Under the pieces are notes generated by a model. The model did no database searches. It was given only the letters and a program-made list of their open reading frames with translations, and was not told the origin of the DNA. Below are positions 37,312 to 48,301 of a stretch of DNA of 64,000 nucleotides, in pieces. Source of the DNA: Mangifera indica (taxonomy: Eukaryota > Streptophyta > Magnoliopsida > Sapindales > Anacardiaceae); contig NC_058144.1 in the NCBI RefSeq assembly GCF_011075055.1, positions 11,064,138-11,128,137 of the forward strand, in the 5' to 3' direction. Positions within the stretch are counted from its first letter, which is position 1; each line of letters begins with the position of its first letter. Position numbers and translations under genes: made by a program.

Positions 37312-38266
37312 GGGAAAAAGGACTACTGCCCATCCAAATTTTAGCTCAATCTTAAACTCATATTCACGGGAGATGAAAAATTTAAATTTTCACCTATAAT
37401 CAAACTTTTGTTAATTTTTTCTGTTATAAAGAAGGGTAAAATAGTCATTTTATTCTTTATATTAAAAGTTATAAAGTTTATTATTTCTCCTCTCTAGGTT
37501 TTAAAAACTAATATTTCACCTTTACCTAAAGTTTTAAAACTTTGAAAAGTAATATTTTCACCCCCAAGCCTAGGGTTCTTCTGGTGTCATATTCAGCTTC
37601 CTCCTTCTCTTGGTGCAACGACGGTGGTGCGATGAAGATATCTCTATTTCTTTATTGTACGGTGTGATGAAGAGACATAGATCTCTTCATCGTACCACCA
37701 TGTGACGAAGAAATCTCTCTTTGTCTCACCACCCAGACGATGAAGGATGATGTTTCGTCGTCCTTCGTCACTCGTTGCGTTGTTCAAACGTGACGATGAA
37801 GGACGACGCTTTATCATCCTTCGTCACTCATCCTATTGTCCAGATGCGATGACGAAGGACGATGAAGCGTTGTCTTTTGTCTATTCTTATAGATTTGGAC
37901 GACGTTTTATTGTCCAACTTTGAGTGACGAAGGGTCGTCCTTCGTCATCCTTTGCAGCCAAAGATGAGAGATCGGTAGAAAACGTCAGCAATTGGTGGTG
38001 GCCAAAAAAGGAAGCAAACTCTATGAATGAAATCTAAACTTTTCAAACTTTGAGGATGAGTTGAAGGTTAGTTTTTAAAACCTAGAGGGAGAAATGATAA
38101 AAAATTTTAAGTTTTAAAGTTTATAGGTAAAATGATGATTTTACTATTATCTTTAACTGAAAATTTAGACCGTAGTTTGGTCATGGGTAAGAGTTTGAAT
38201 TTTTCATCTTCCGTGGTGTGAGTTTGAATTTGGGCTAAAATTTGGGTGGGAAATAGTCATTTTCCC
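37312..38266. repeat. Foldback MULE-type MITE, copy G (long TIR)
   Basis: The terminal inverted repeat exceeds 70 bp: GGGAAAAAGGACTACTGCCC on the left against the complement of AATAGTCATTTTCCC on the right, continuing through CCAAATTTTAGC on both arms. The flanks TTTAATTAA (37303-37311) and TTTGATTAA (38267-38275) match at 8 of 9. The centre (37615-37960) holds many CGACGAAGGACGA/TCGTCCTTCGTC words in both orientations. Confidence 0.85.
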
Positions 38267-40904
38267 TTTGATTAATAATATTTTAAAATCTTTTAAAAAA
38301 ACACCATCTCATTTTCATCAAAATATAATTTTCGCTTAAACGTTAGTTAATAATTTCATTTAAATCTAAGTAACTCTGTGAAGAAACTCTAGGTAAACGT
38401 CAATGCAATTAGTGGAGTTCGAAACATGTTATTAGCTAAATTATGTATTTTAATTAAGAATTGTTGTGAATTTGAGTTATATGTATGGTATTTAAGTTTA
38501 CTTTAAGGTCAATTCTCTGTTTTTATAATCTAAGGTTGTGTAATTGAGCTAAAATTGGTTCGAAAATATGGGTATCCATGATCTAGGGAAGTAAAAGTGA
38601 TTTGTATCTAGTAGAGCTAAGTTTAATTTTAAGGATCAATGTAAATTTGAGTTAGATTTTATATTGAATTCAAGTTAGCCATGATTTAATATAGTAAGAC
38701 GTAATTATACAATAAATATATATTCTCCATGTTTTACAATAGCGGTTATTTGATATCTTACATTCGAAAGAATTATATGATATTCGATTTTTAGAATTAT
38801 ATAAACATGTAGAATATTTTATAATATTCTTATAAATATGATAACCAATTTTTTTTGTCTTTATGTAGTTTGTATGGTTAGTTATGAAGGATAATGGAAT
38901 TCAAATATGATAATACGAGGACCTATGTTGATAGAAAATAAAGATCGTTAATTATTGAAAAAAATATGAGATAATAAATATTAGTGAAGAGATTGAGCTC
39001 TTGCTAGGGAATAATAAGGTTGATATGCATATACATAACAATGAAGGTTGAGAACTTCGTCACTAGATTACCATATGAGATTAAAGATGATCTTGATGTT
39101 TGATGTATTATATTATAAACTAAGAAAATAACACAAGTGACACCTCTTTATGTAACAAATACTCATAAGGAAAAACAAACAAATTTTCAAGAAGAATGTT
39201 GCGAAAAATAATAGACTGTTGGATCTTCCATTACATCTTTAGATGATCAATATTGTTCACCATTGCTAGTTAATGCAAAAGTTTCACAATCATAGTATGA
39301 ACCAAAAGAAGTTGTTCAAAAAGAAGGTGGTCATTGTAATGTTTGATGTGAAAAGCTAGGGTGTAAAGTGAATTTGTATTGATTCAAAAGATCTCAAAGA
39401 AGTTTCTACTATAGGGTTATTATTGACTACTAAAGAATGGGTTATTGGAAAGAAGGACAATATTCTGACTTAGGATATTTTAAACCAAGGACTAGAGTTG
39501 AACAATATCCAAATTGAAGATCCTAAGTTTGACAATACAATTAACGTAAAAACAAGTGCACATAAAAATGATATGGAATGGGATGGGAAAGTTGGTGTAG
39601 TAGAGGAAGTTAACATCTAGTTTGTCAAGTTGGTACTCCTGTTAATTTGCAAGTCATTGTTCTTGACTCAATATATTTGCTTTCACCTATTCCTAACTTA
39701 TAATACCTATAGGTACGTCACATCATTTCATTTGATTCAACATCAGATTTAAGTGAATAATGTGCTACATGTAGAATTTTAAAGTGACACACATTGTGCA
39801 TAGTGAATTACACACCTATGCATGCAATTATACAAGACAAATTTCACTCATCATCCCATAATTTAGGATTTTTATGACTGTTAAACCATCATATAGAGAA
39901 CACATACAATCGTCGTGACATATAGGATATGTCATGGTAGACAACCATATAGAAATGTTGTATAATCATTTATGAGAAAGAATAGATAATTATACCTGTA
40001 GGATCTAAGTACGACCATGAAGAGAAAAACAATTTTTTCATGACATAGACATATACATCTATGTATAGAACATGCACATACAACCATGGTTAGATATGCT
40101 GTGCATGAGGAGGAGATACATGAAACAATCATGAATATTGTCTCTAAGTATCAGACACATCTTAAAACGGTGCATTAGGTGGTATTTCTTAACCCAATTT
40201 TCGTAATTCATGCATAAGTAATCGACTTATTTTTTCCCCCCTTGATGTTAACGTTGATCTTTTGGAAGAAATCAAACAAATAAAATGTTAAAAACACTTA
40301 TTAAACCCTAAACTCTTAAAAACATTTATTTAAAAAAATAAAATTAAAAACTATAAAATATTAAATATTCTTCTACCTCTAATAATAAAATATTAATTTA
40401 ACTCATACGTAAAAAATATTACAAAATCTTCTTAACCCAACTTTGATAAATAATACAAATAGTTGTTATCTATCGAGTAACCACGATTGTATCTATTAAA
40501 CATTTCACGTTTACCCATTTTAAGACTTCAATTTTTCAATAAAATGTACCGTTTCAAACCACAAACAACACCTTAAACTGCCGAAAAACAATATTTTATT
40601 AACTAACAACCAATTTCAACTTGATAAAAGTGACTTTCATAAGCAAAATCATGTAAACACAAATCAAAATGCAAAAAATCAGAATAAACTTTAAAATAAA
40701 TGCTTGAATAACTTCACATTAACCTTAGAATCCATTTTAAGTAAAATTTGAAGAAGTTGAATGAATTTTCACCGAAAATCATGAAAATCACTAAAATTGG
40801 CGAGTAAACGATCATGTCATTGGTGTTGCAAAGAAAAAAAAAATGTTATTAACGATAGTGAAATCTCCTTTATATAGTGGGTTAAATTTGACAAAATTCT
40901 CTTT
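38267..40904. other. AT-rich intergenic region, possible decayed retroelement
   Basis: No intact gene. Between about 38.9 and 39.6 kb the sequence is purine-rich on the plus strand, with short broken frames of charged residues, like a decayed gag-like stretch. I recognise no domain and find no LTRs. The rest is simple AT sequence. Confidence 0.35.
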
Positions 40905-41065
40905 TTTACTATATCTATATAACAAAATTATGTACATAATTTTATGCATAAATTATGATATATCATTATATAATTATGTATTATTTTATCTCTAATTTAA
41001 AATTACCTAATCATATGATGACATATTATTGTTTGTATACAAAGTTGTTCACATTTTTTTGTGCA
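40905..41065. repeat. Short AT-rich palindromic MITE (family 2)
   Basis: TGATATATCATTATATAATTA at the left pairs with TAATCATATGATGACATATTA at the right around a TTTTATCTCTAATTTAAAAT core. It is a clear member of the family. Confidence 0.65.
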
Positions 41066-41084
41066 CTTAGTGCCACTCATGCCC

Positions 41085-41520
41085 ATATAACTAAGGATAA
41101 ATACGAACCGAACTGAATCTGAACATCTCTTAATTTGAGTTCGGTTTGAATAAAAAATAGCTCAATTCGAGTTTGATTTAAATTCATCAAACTAACATTA
41201 AAGATGACTCAAATTTGGTTCGAGTTTGACTCAAATTTATGATTTGAATTTATAACTCAGATATGTGTTTCAAGTTTGTGATTTGAATTTACGAATTATT
41301 GATAAAATGATGTTATTTAACAATTATTTAACATAATTTGAATTGAGTTATGAGTTAAGTTCGAATAATATTGAGCTATCTATCCAGTATGTGAGCCGAA
41401 TTAAATTAAATTCTCTCTAGTTTAAGTTTAGTTTAGTTTTAAAACGAGCTAAACATCTTAACTTAAACTTAGTTCATATTTGAAATAAATAAATTTACAC
41501 TGAACTAAATTTAGTCAATT
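41085..41520. repeat. GAGTTCGGTTTGA-rich worn MITE
   Basis: Repeated TTCGAGTTTGA/AATTCGAG-type words and inverted TTCGGTTTGAATAA/AGTTCGAATAA segments resemble the element at 2507-2781, with greater divergence. The ends are uncertain. It sits about 300 bp upstream of the CobW-type gene. Confidence 0.45.
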
Positions 41521-41811
41521 GGCTTTTAACCCTGAGCCAACTCAGTTCGGGTCAGCCCTACATAAAACAGTTGGAGTGTTAGCTAACATATATACCATTT
41601 TGGTTAATTTAATTAATTATTGCTCCCCCTGTTCAATCAGGGATGTCCAAGTAACTCTAGCCGTTCGGCCTATATTCCAATTTCCTTTATTGTCGTGCCG
41701 AACCGGCCCGTTCGGCATAACCAAACTCAATGTCGCTGTGATATTGATTCGCAGCATAAACCCGTATACAGGACTGGTAGGGTTTATGGTAACAGTGAGT
41801 AAATCTTCTTA
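41521..41811 (+). promoter_or_regulatory. Promoter and 5' UTR region of the CobW-type gene
   Basis: GC-richer than the upstream repeat and ending 16 bp after an in-frame TAA-containing leader. Frames through it (41519-41812) do not join the CobW frame. No TATA box is obvious. Confidence 0.4.
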
Positions 41812-44800
41812 ATGGCTACTGGGTTATGTCTTCAAAGAGCATCAACCAAATATCTCTCTTATCTCCGTAATTATTTGAGACCCCTTCACTCTTTGTCCAA
41901 TTTTAATGATAAATCTTGGCTTGGAAATTCCAGGGGCTTTGCCTCTGAGCCAAATTACAGTATCAACGAGGCCGGAGCCTCTGCTTTGGGCGTCGATAAT
42001 CGTGTTCCGGCTACCGTTGTTACGGGTTTCCTCGGTTCTGGAAAGGTTTCATTGCTCATTTACTTTACTTTTTCTATCAGTAACTTGTTTTCAAAAAGTT
42101 ATTCCTTTTCTTGTCTTCTGCTTGCCAACCAAAAAAAAACCTATTCATGAATATCGATCGCTCCGGCAATAACTTTTTCCCTTTTTGCTTGGTCCTGAAG
42201 CTAATGTATTACAAAGTATCAATGATAATGAATTTGTGTTACCAACTGTTTTTTTATGCAGACGACTCTACTGAATCACATTCTAACGGCTGAGCATGGC
42301 AAGCGGATTGCTGTCATTGAAAATGAGGTATTGACTCTTTTTTGTCATGAATTCGTAATTGCAATGTAGTGTGGGTTATTCTTACTTTCTGCCTGTCAGT
42401 AAGTTTGCTTTTGCAAATCCTATCCCTATAAACTTTTTATATCCCTTTCAGAATATGTTTTTACAAAACGCTATTTTGATATCATCATTTTTCATTGACT
42501 CCAAGAGAAACTACGTATCACTGATATGTATTGACTTTAAGGTTCATTTACAAATTTGCTCTGGAAGATGCATTCATGGGGATAATTATTATAGCTGTTT
42601 AGAAAAATTACTTAAGGAAAAATGAATATGTATATATCAGGGTGGTTTTTTTTATATCTACTGCCTTCCAAAAAACTGTTAATTATTCAATAAGCTGAGT
42701 ACTTTCACATTGATTGAATTGTTTTTTTTTTTTCCTTTAATTTGTTAGATAATAAGTTTGATTGGTGTCACTGCAGTATGGCGAGGTAGATATTGACGGA
42801 TCATTGGTTGCTAGTCATTCCTCTGTATCTGAAGACATTGTCATGGTTAATAATGGGTGTCTCTGCTGTACAGTACGTGGAGATCTAGTTAAAATGCTCC
42901 TGGAGTTGGCTAAGAAAAAACGAGACAAGTTTGATCATATTGTTATTGAAACAACAGGTGTGTCTTATGCTTAAACCTCGTCTATAGTTTGATCACATTG
43001 TCATGTCGTACATTTGTCTCTTTCTTGGTTCTGGATTACCATTGTAGCAGCTCTTTCCATTCCTCTTAATGAATTCACTTCACAATTATAACAACTACTA
43101 TTAGTTTATAAGTATAGGAGTTTACTACTTAGCAGCATCACGTTCTGATGGCTTGATTCCTTTATTTAATTGTTGCTTCATTGTGCAGGCCTTGCTAAAC
43201 CAGCACCAGTTATAGAAACATTTTGTGCTGATGAACTGGTTTCAAAGTATGTTAAACTGGATGGAGTTGTCACATTGGTTGACTCTAAGCATGCTATGCA
43301 ACATTTGAATGAAGTGAAACCACGATTTGTGGTGAATGAGGCAGTAGAACAAGTTGCTTATGCTGATCGTATTATTTTGAACAAGGTAAATTCTAATTCC
43401 TTACCTTGAATTACTGTAGCTCCTAAGATTTTTCTTCATTTGTGTGTTGCTTTACTTTCATGTATGTCCGGTGACACTGACTTGCAAAAGTATAGAGATA
43501 CACTTTACCTTGTGTTTAAGAATTTTTTTTCCTTCGGCTTTGGCAGATAGATTTGGTGACTGAGACTGAATTGCAGAGATTAACAGAGAAAATCAAGGTA
43601 TGAGTCCCCATTGTTTTTTAATTTCTTTTTCGGTAGAATGCGATGCTGGATGGATGCTTTTATTTTCACCATGCCTTTTCTCAAAACTTTCATGGAAGTT
43701 AATTTTTCTTTTGCTAGATCCTTATTTTCATTTTGTGTTAAGCTACCTGGATCTTATCTTTATTATTGTATGTAAAGAATTGTTTGCCTAACTAGTATTC
43801 TGACTTTTTCTGAGCTCAAGAAAAAATTGACCACTCAAGTGCCCGAACAATAACTGACTTTTATTTGTTGATTGGAAGAACCTGAACTATTGCAAGTTGT
43901 GTACAACACTTGATTGATCTGTATTTAGATTATGTTCACTTTAATGTTGGATCATGTCTGGCTTTATTTCTAGATTGATTATATATTTTTCAATGCTAAA
44001 GAAAAAAGTATCCTTTTGATGTGGCTGAGGTTTTGTTGTCCAAATTATGAAGTTTCTGGTAGCATTTGCCACCCAATCTGAATGGTTTCATTATTTTTTT
44101 AAACAACATAGATACAAAGAACTCCTAAAGATGTGTTTAATTGGGACCTTTAAGAAGTGTGTTTCGTTATACAATCATGGAAATTGACATAATTTCTATT
44201 GCTGATGTATGAGAACGCTCACAACTAAAACTATTTTTAGATTCTAATGCATAAAATGTTTCACATGCTCTTATTTCAATTTCCTTTTTTAATAGGTAAT
44301 ATCAAATGCATTTTCTGACATTTTAAAATTATGATGATCACTGTGCAGATTATTATGTTGTATCTTAGTATTTGGAACTCCTTTTCTGGTGGAAACCAAA
44401 TAAACACTTGTAATCCCATGATATAATCTCTGTCAAGCTACTCTTGCTGGGACAACTTGACCTTTTTTGGTGGACTGCTACCTCTTTCCTTGCAAAAGAA
44501 TAAAAATTGATAAAAAAATGTTCTTGTTGGTCGGCTTGACTAGACTTGCAATTACCTAGCTTTCAATCAAATTGGTTATACATTGTTTCAATTGCTAATT
44601 TTGGCTCTCTAGCTATAGATTATGGTGTTAGAATGAAACTTACATTGTTATCTTTTATGCTTTTGGTTTACTATCGGCAGCATATCAATGCAATGGCACC
44701 AATTAAGCTAGCTAAATATGGATCCGTTGACATGGATTTTGTTTTGGGTGTTGGAGGATATGATCTTGAAAGGTTATTATCTCTTATGCTTCAGCAGTTT

Positions 44801-47572
44801 TCTTTTATTTGTTTATCAACCTTTTTGAATTCTTACTTTGTATTTCCATGTTCTAATATTGAAATTGAATGTTTTTTTCTCTCAACCAAGGAATTTTTTA
44901 GTACACATTCATATTTTAGGAAAATCATGATTGTTAATATATCAATGCTTTGACTTTACAGAATTGATTCTGAAATTCATGGAGATAGTTCTCATGGTGC
45001 CACCCACCATCATGAAACTGGGTGTGGTATGTCTACTTTTCTTTGTCTTTCTTTGTCTTTACTATCTTTATCTTTATATTTGACTATAGAAGCTTGTGAT
45101 TTAAATAGAAGAGATGAATGAGTATATTGATAACAATTGTGAATTTGAATCGCCTTTTAGTTATTTATGTTTCACTAGGTGTCTCTGTTATCTCATATTA
45201 GCTTTACTGTTGTTGGCTTTATCTCAATTTTGAATGCTTACCTTCTATAAATTTTGGTTTTGTTTTGTAACATATACTAGTCTACTGCATTTACTTCATT
45301 TCAATTTAGACCTAGCAAAAGGGCGGATTACTTGCATGATCCACAGGTAGCCTGTCTAAAAACGGGTATGAGTTTTAGATTTTTGGACTCGTATCTGTTT
45401 TGGACTTGCACATATGGGTGATGAATTTTTGCGGGTGGGCCGGGTATGCCTACGGGTTACTCGTGATTTCTTTCCTATTCATCTTTTTTTCCTCTTCACC
45501 ATTAAATTTATAACACACCCAACACAAATTTCACATATTTTCTTTTCTCTTAATATGAATTGAACTCAAATCCACCTTAAAATTAAAAATTTATTGTATT
45601 GAAAACAAAACTAAAGGATATGAGCACTAAACACTTTGTTGTAGATATTTATTTTGTGTTCAATGTTAAAATTCTTTAAATTTATAGAAAACATTTTTAT
45701 AATTTAAGGTAAATTTTTGTTCCTCCACAAAATACTATGTACTTAAAAAAATATTTTGAAAATTACGAAATAAATACATTAAAATAATAAAAACAAAAAA
45801 AAAATAGTGAGAAATTAATATTAACGGGTAACTTGTGGGTCAACCTGTATTCGTAGGACCAGTTACAAGTTTTAGAAATCATTTCTTGTATAAATAAACT
45901 GTTTTCGACCTGCCCCACTTGCTGGAAAAAATGAGCGAAAATATCATAGGAAAAATGTTACACTTTTGTTACGGATCTTGCTCGTTTACGGCCAGAACTT
46001 CAACAGAGGTGCTGGAAATATCATTGGGGATGGAGAGGGTGCTAGCAAGATGGAGATTACACCGTTGGACTGGGAAAAACTGTATCTATCTTTTTTATGA
46101 ATTGGAGTGCATAAGTTACATGCATCGCCATCTATTTGTACTCATAAAATTAAAATGTGAAGGTTGCATGATCAGAACTTATGACAAGACAACAAATCAT
46201 CTTTTCCTTCACTGTACGGTGGTTCCATTTTTGTGTTATAAAGCTTGCAAAGAAGCTAACTTACAATGGACCATCTCAAGATCATTTTCTTTCCTTTAAG
46301 CAAAAAGCTGTTGTGCTTTTTATATAGGGAAGAGAATTAAGACCCTGTGAAAGCTTTTGGTGCTGACTTTTCTGGTTATAGGAGGATGTTAAAGGTGAAG
46401 ACATAAATTTATCGGGGGGAAAGTGCCTCTTTTTGCATCTTTGGGCTTCAGCCTTCAATTTCAAGAGTTTTGTGACCCCTCTTACTTCTGTTAAATCTTT
46501 ACTGATATGGTTTCCACACTGATTTTATTTTTGTTTTGGGGTTGCTTTGGCTTTACAATTTCTTTAGTTATATTTGTTGCTATGCACACCCTGCACAGAG
46601 TTTGTGGGTTCTGGAGGTTTTGTAAAAATTGTTCTCCTTCCTTAGGGGGATGATTTGACACCTTAGCAGGTAACTGATTAACTTTGGAGTATCTCACTTT
46701 ACAAAGATAGTTTTCGCATCCTATAAAAATTAAAATGGGAGTAAAAATTTGAGCAATTTCCCGGTATTTTGTTTACATCTATCTACTACTTTATCTTGTA
46801 ATAGAAAATCTCTGTATGAACACATGGTTATATAGTAATTATGTCTTTATTTTGTTTTTGTCATTCCAAATCCATCTTGTATTTTGTCTAGCTCATTTGT
46901 AATCATTTTGTATGAACAATACAGGTCACCATAAAGGGCATCATCATGATCATGTACACGATTCTGCTGTATCAAGTGTCAGCATTATTTCCGAGGGAAC
47001 TCTTGATCTTGATGAGGTAATCAACATATCATATGATGCTTCATTATCTTCTTGTTACACGTCTGAATAGACTCTCTATAAAAAACTGGTCACATAGCAA
47101 GCCAGGAGGCCTACTTAAAGTTTCTCATGACTAACACATAAAAAATCATGGAGCCGAAATATACTTGAAGATTGCCTGTGTTTGAGTGACCTTTCACTTC
47201 TGAATTTAAGCTATTCATTGCATATAATGCAACCATTCCTAGGTGGATGATTGGCTTGAAAGATTGATAGAAGAGAAAGGGGAGGACTTGTACAGAATGA
47301 AGGGTATCTTGTGTGTGAATGGTTCCGACCAGCGTTACGTGTTCCAGGTTTCAATTCGATCATAGTCCATAATTAGTTTCTAATTTTACTTTATTCAAAA
47401 TCAAGTGTCCTCATTGTGCTGTTTGTTTCATCAGGGGGTTCATTCGATGTTGGATGGCTGTCCGGGCAAAACATGGGGAGCCGATGAGAGGAAAATAAAC
47501 AAGATTGTCTTCATTGGAAGAAATTTGGATGAAATTGCCCTTAGAAAGGGGTTCAAAGGCTGTTTAGTATAA
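41812..47572 (+). CDS. CobW/P47K family GTPase (ZNG-type metallochaperone), probably organellar
   Basis: Ten exons (41812-42045, 42262-42327, 42777-42957, 43189-43385, 43547-43597, 44681-44772, 44962-45026, 46925-47016, 47243-47347, 47435-47572) give about 406 residues. Residues 1-60 are Arg/Ser-rich and nearly free of acids up to an FASEP junction, like a mitochondrial or plastid presequence. Then come Walker A GFLGSGKTT (72-80), the COG0523 metal motif GCLCC (about 127-131), ETTG, and NKID (225-228) split by an intron. A His-rich loop (about 280-310) spans exons 7 and 8. The CobW_C domain occupies about 327-406. The family delivers Zn or other metals to client enzymes using GTP; animal ZNG1 activates methionine aminopeptidase. 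The plant client is not known from sequence. Intron 7 is 1.9 kb and carries transposon remnants. Confidence 0.93.
45305..45930. repeat. GCGGGT-rich MITE-like insertion in CobW intron 7
   Basis: The left flank has AAAAGGGCGGATTAC and GCGGGTGGGCCGGGTATG; the right flank has TTAACGGGTAACTTGTGGG, then CGACCTGCCCCAC. The GC-rich ends contrast with an AT-rich interior, as in hAT-type non-autonomous elements. The termini and target duplication are not resolved. Confidence 0.5.
46130..46500 (+). mobile_element. LINE (non-LTR retrotransposon) 3' remnant, zinc-knuckle domain
   Basis: A plus-strand frame at 46156-46300 reads C-x2-C-x10-H-x4-C with NHLFLHC, the signature of the reverse-transcriptase-associated zinc-binding domain at the C-terminal part of plant LINE ORF2. 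The frame is then interrupted. No upstream reverse transcriptase remains. It lies in CobW intron 7 in sense orientation. Confidence 0.6.
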
Positions 47573-47930
47573 CTTCAATTATAGGAAAAAGAAAATTCAA
47601 AACGTATTGTAGAACTTCAACAATGTTACTGTATTTTCTGATGTTTTTGTTAGTGATTATAAACAAAATCTATTCTAAAACGACAAAGAAAAATTTTACG
47701 AAACCAAAGATTTAGACCAAACTTCGGGGACAAAATTGTAATTATGCTTAAACAACGGGATGGATTCGGTGGCCCGGGCGCAGTGGGGTCAAGGGCTCAC
47801 GGACTCATTCCGCTGTTCGGCTCGGATAAAATATTCTTGACTGCCGCCTGTCGCGGACGTTACGAAACGTGTCTGTCTCGCTGGCCCACTAACATTTCCA
47901 CGAACGTCTTTAGATTCATCATGGGCCCTC

Positions 47931-47936
47931 CACGTG
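47931..47936 (+). promoter_or_regulatory. G-box (CACGTG)
   Basis: Perfect CACGTG about 370 bp upstream of the PHL11-like start, within a GC-rich block (47750-48000) that is probably promoter. The open frame across this block is not considered coding. Confidence 0.45.
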
Positions 47937-47960
47937 ACTTCACAACTATCTCATTTGCAG

Positions 47961-47968
47961 GAATATTC
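47961..47968 (+). promoter_or_regulatory. P1BS-type site (GNATATNC) upstream of the PHL11-like gene
   Basis: GAATATTC fits the PHR1-binding consensus GNATATNC and lies 334 bp upstream of the ATG of a PHR1-like factor. The consensus is short and can occur by chance in AT-rich DNA. Confidence 0.45.
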
Positions 47969-48301
47969 CACGTTGGCATCTAGGTGCCAATCTCTCGCCG
48001 TTCAATCACCATACCATTTGACCTTGCAGAACATCCAACGGCCATAAACCAAGTAAACGTACATAGGAGATGGTTCTTTACATGTCCCTTTCCTTTTTTT
48101 GGCCGAGATTCGTCGCCTAGCTTTCCTCTGCATGTTCCCTCTTTCATTGATTTTTAAAATCTGTCTCAAGTGACGATTTATAAAGCCTGAGAAAACGAGT
48201 AGCTTGTTCTTGTTTCTTTTCTAGATTCATTTCACTGTGTGTTTGGAAAGCTACTTTTCTGCTCCCGTTTTCTTGATTAACTGAATTTTGGTTTTGGAAT
48301 A

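Noticed and set aside
47744..47983. 79-codon frame between the CobW-type and PHL11-like genes
   Set aside because: GC-rich promoter sequence; contains G-box and P1BS-like sites and shows no protein family resemblance.
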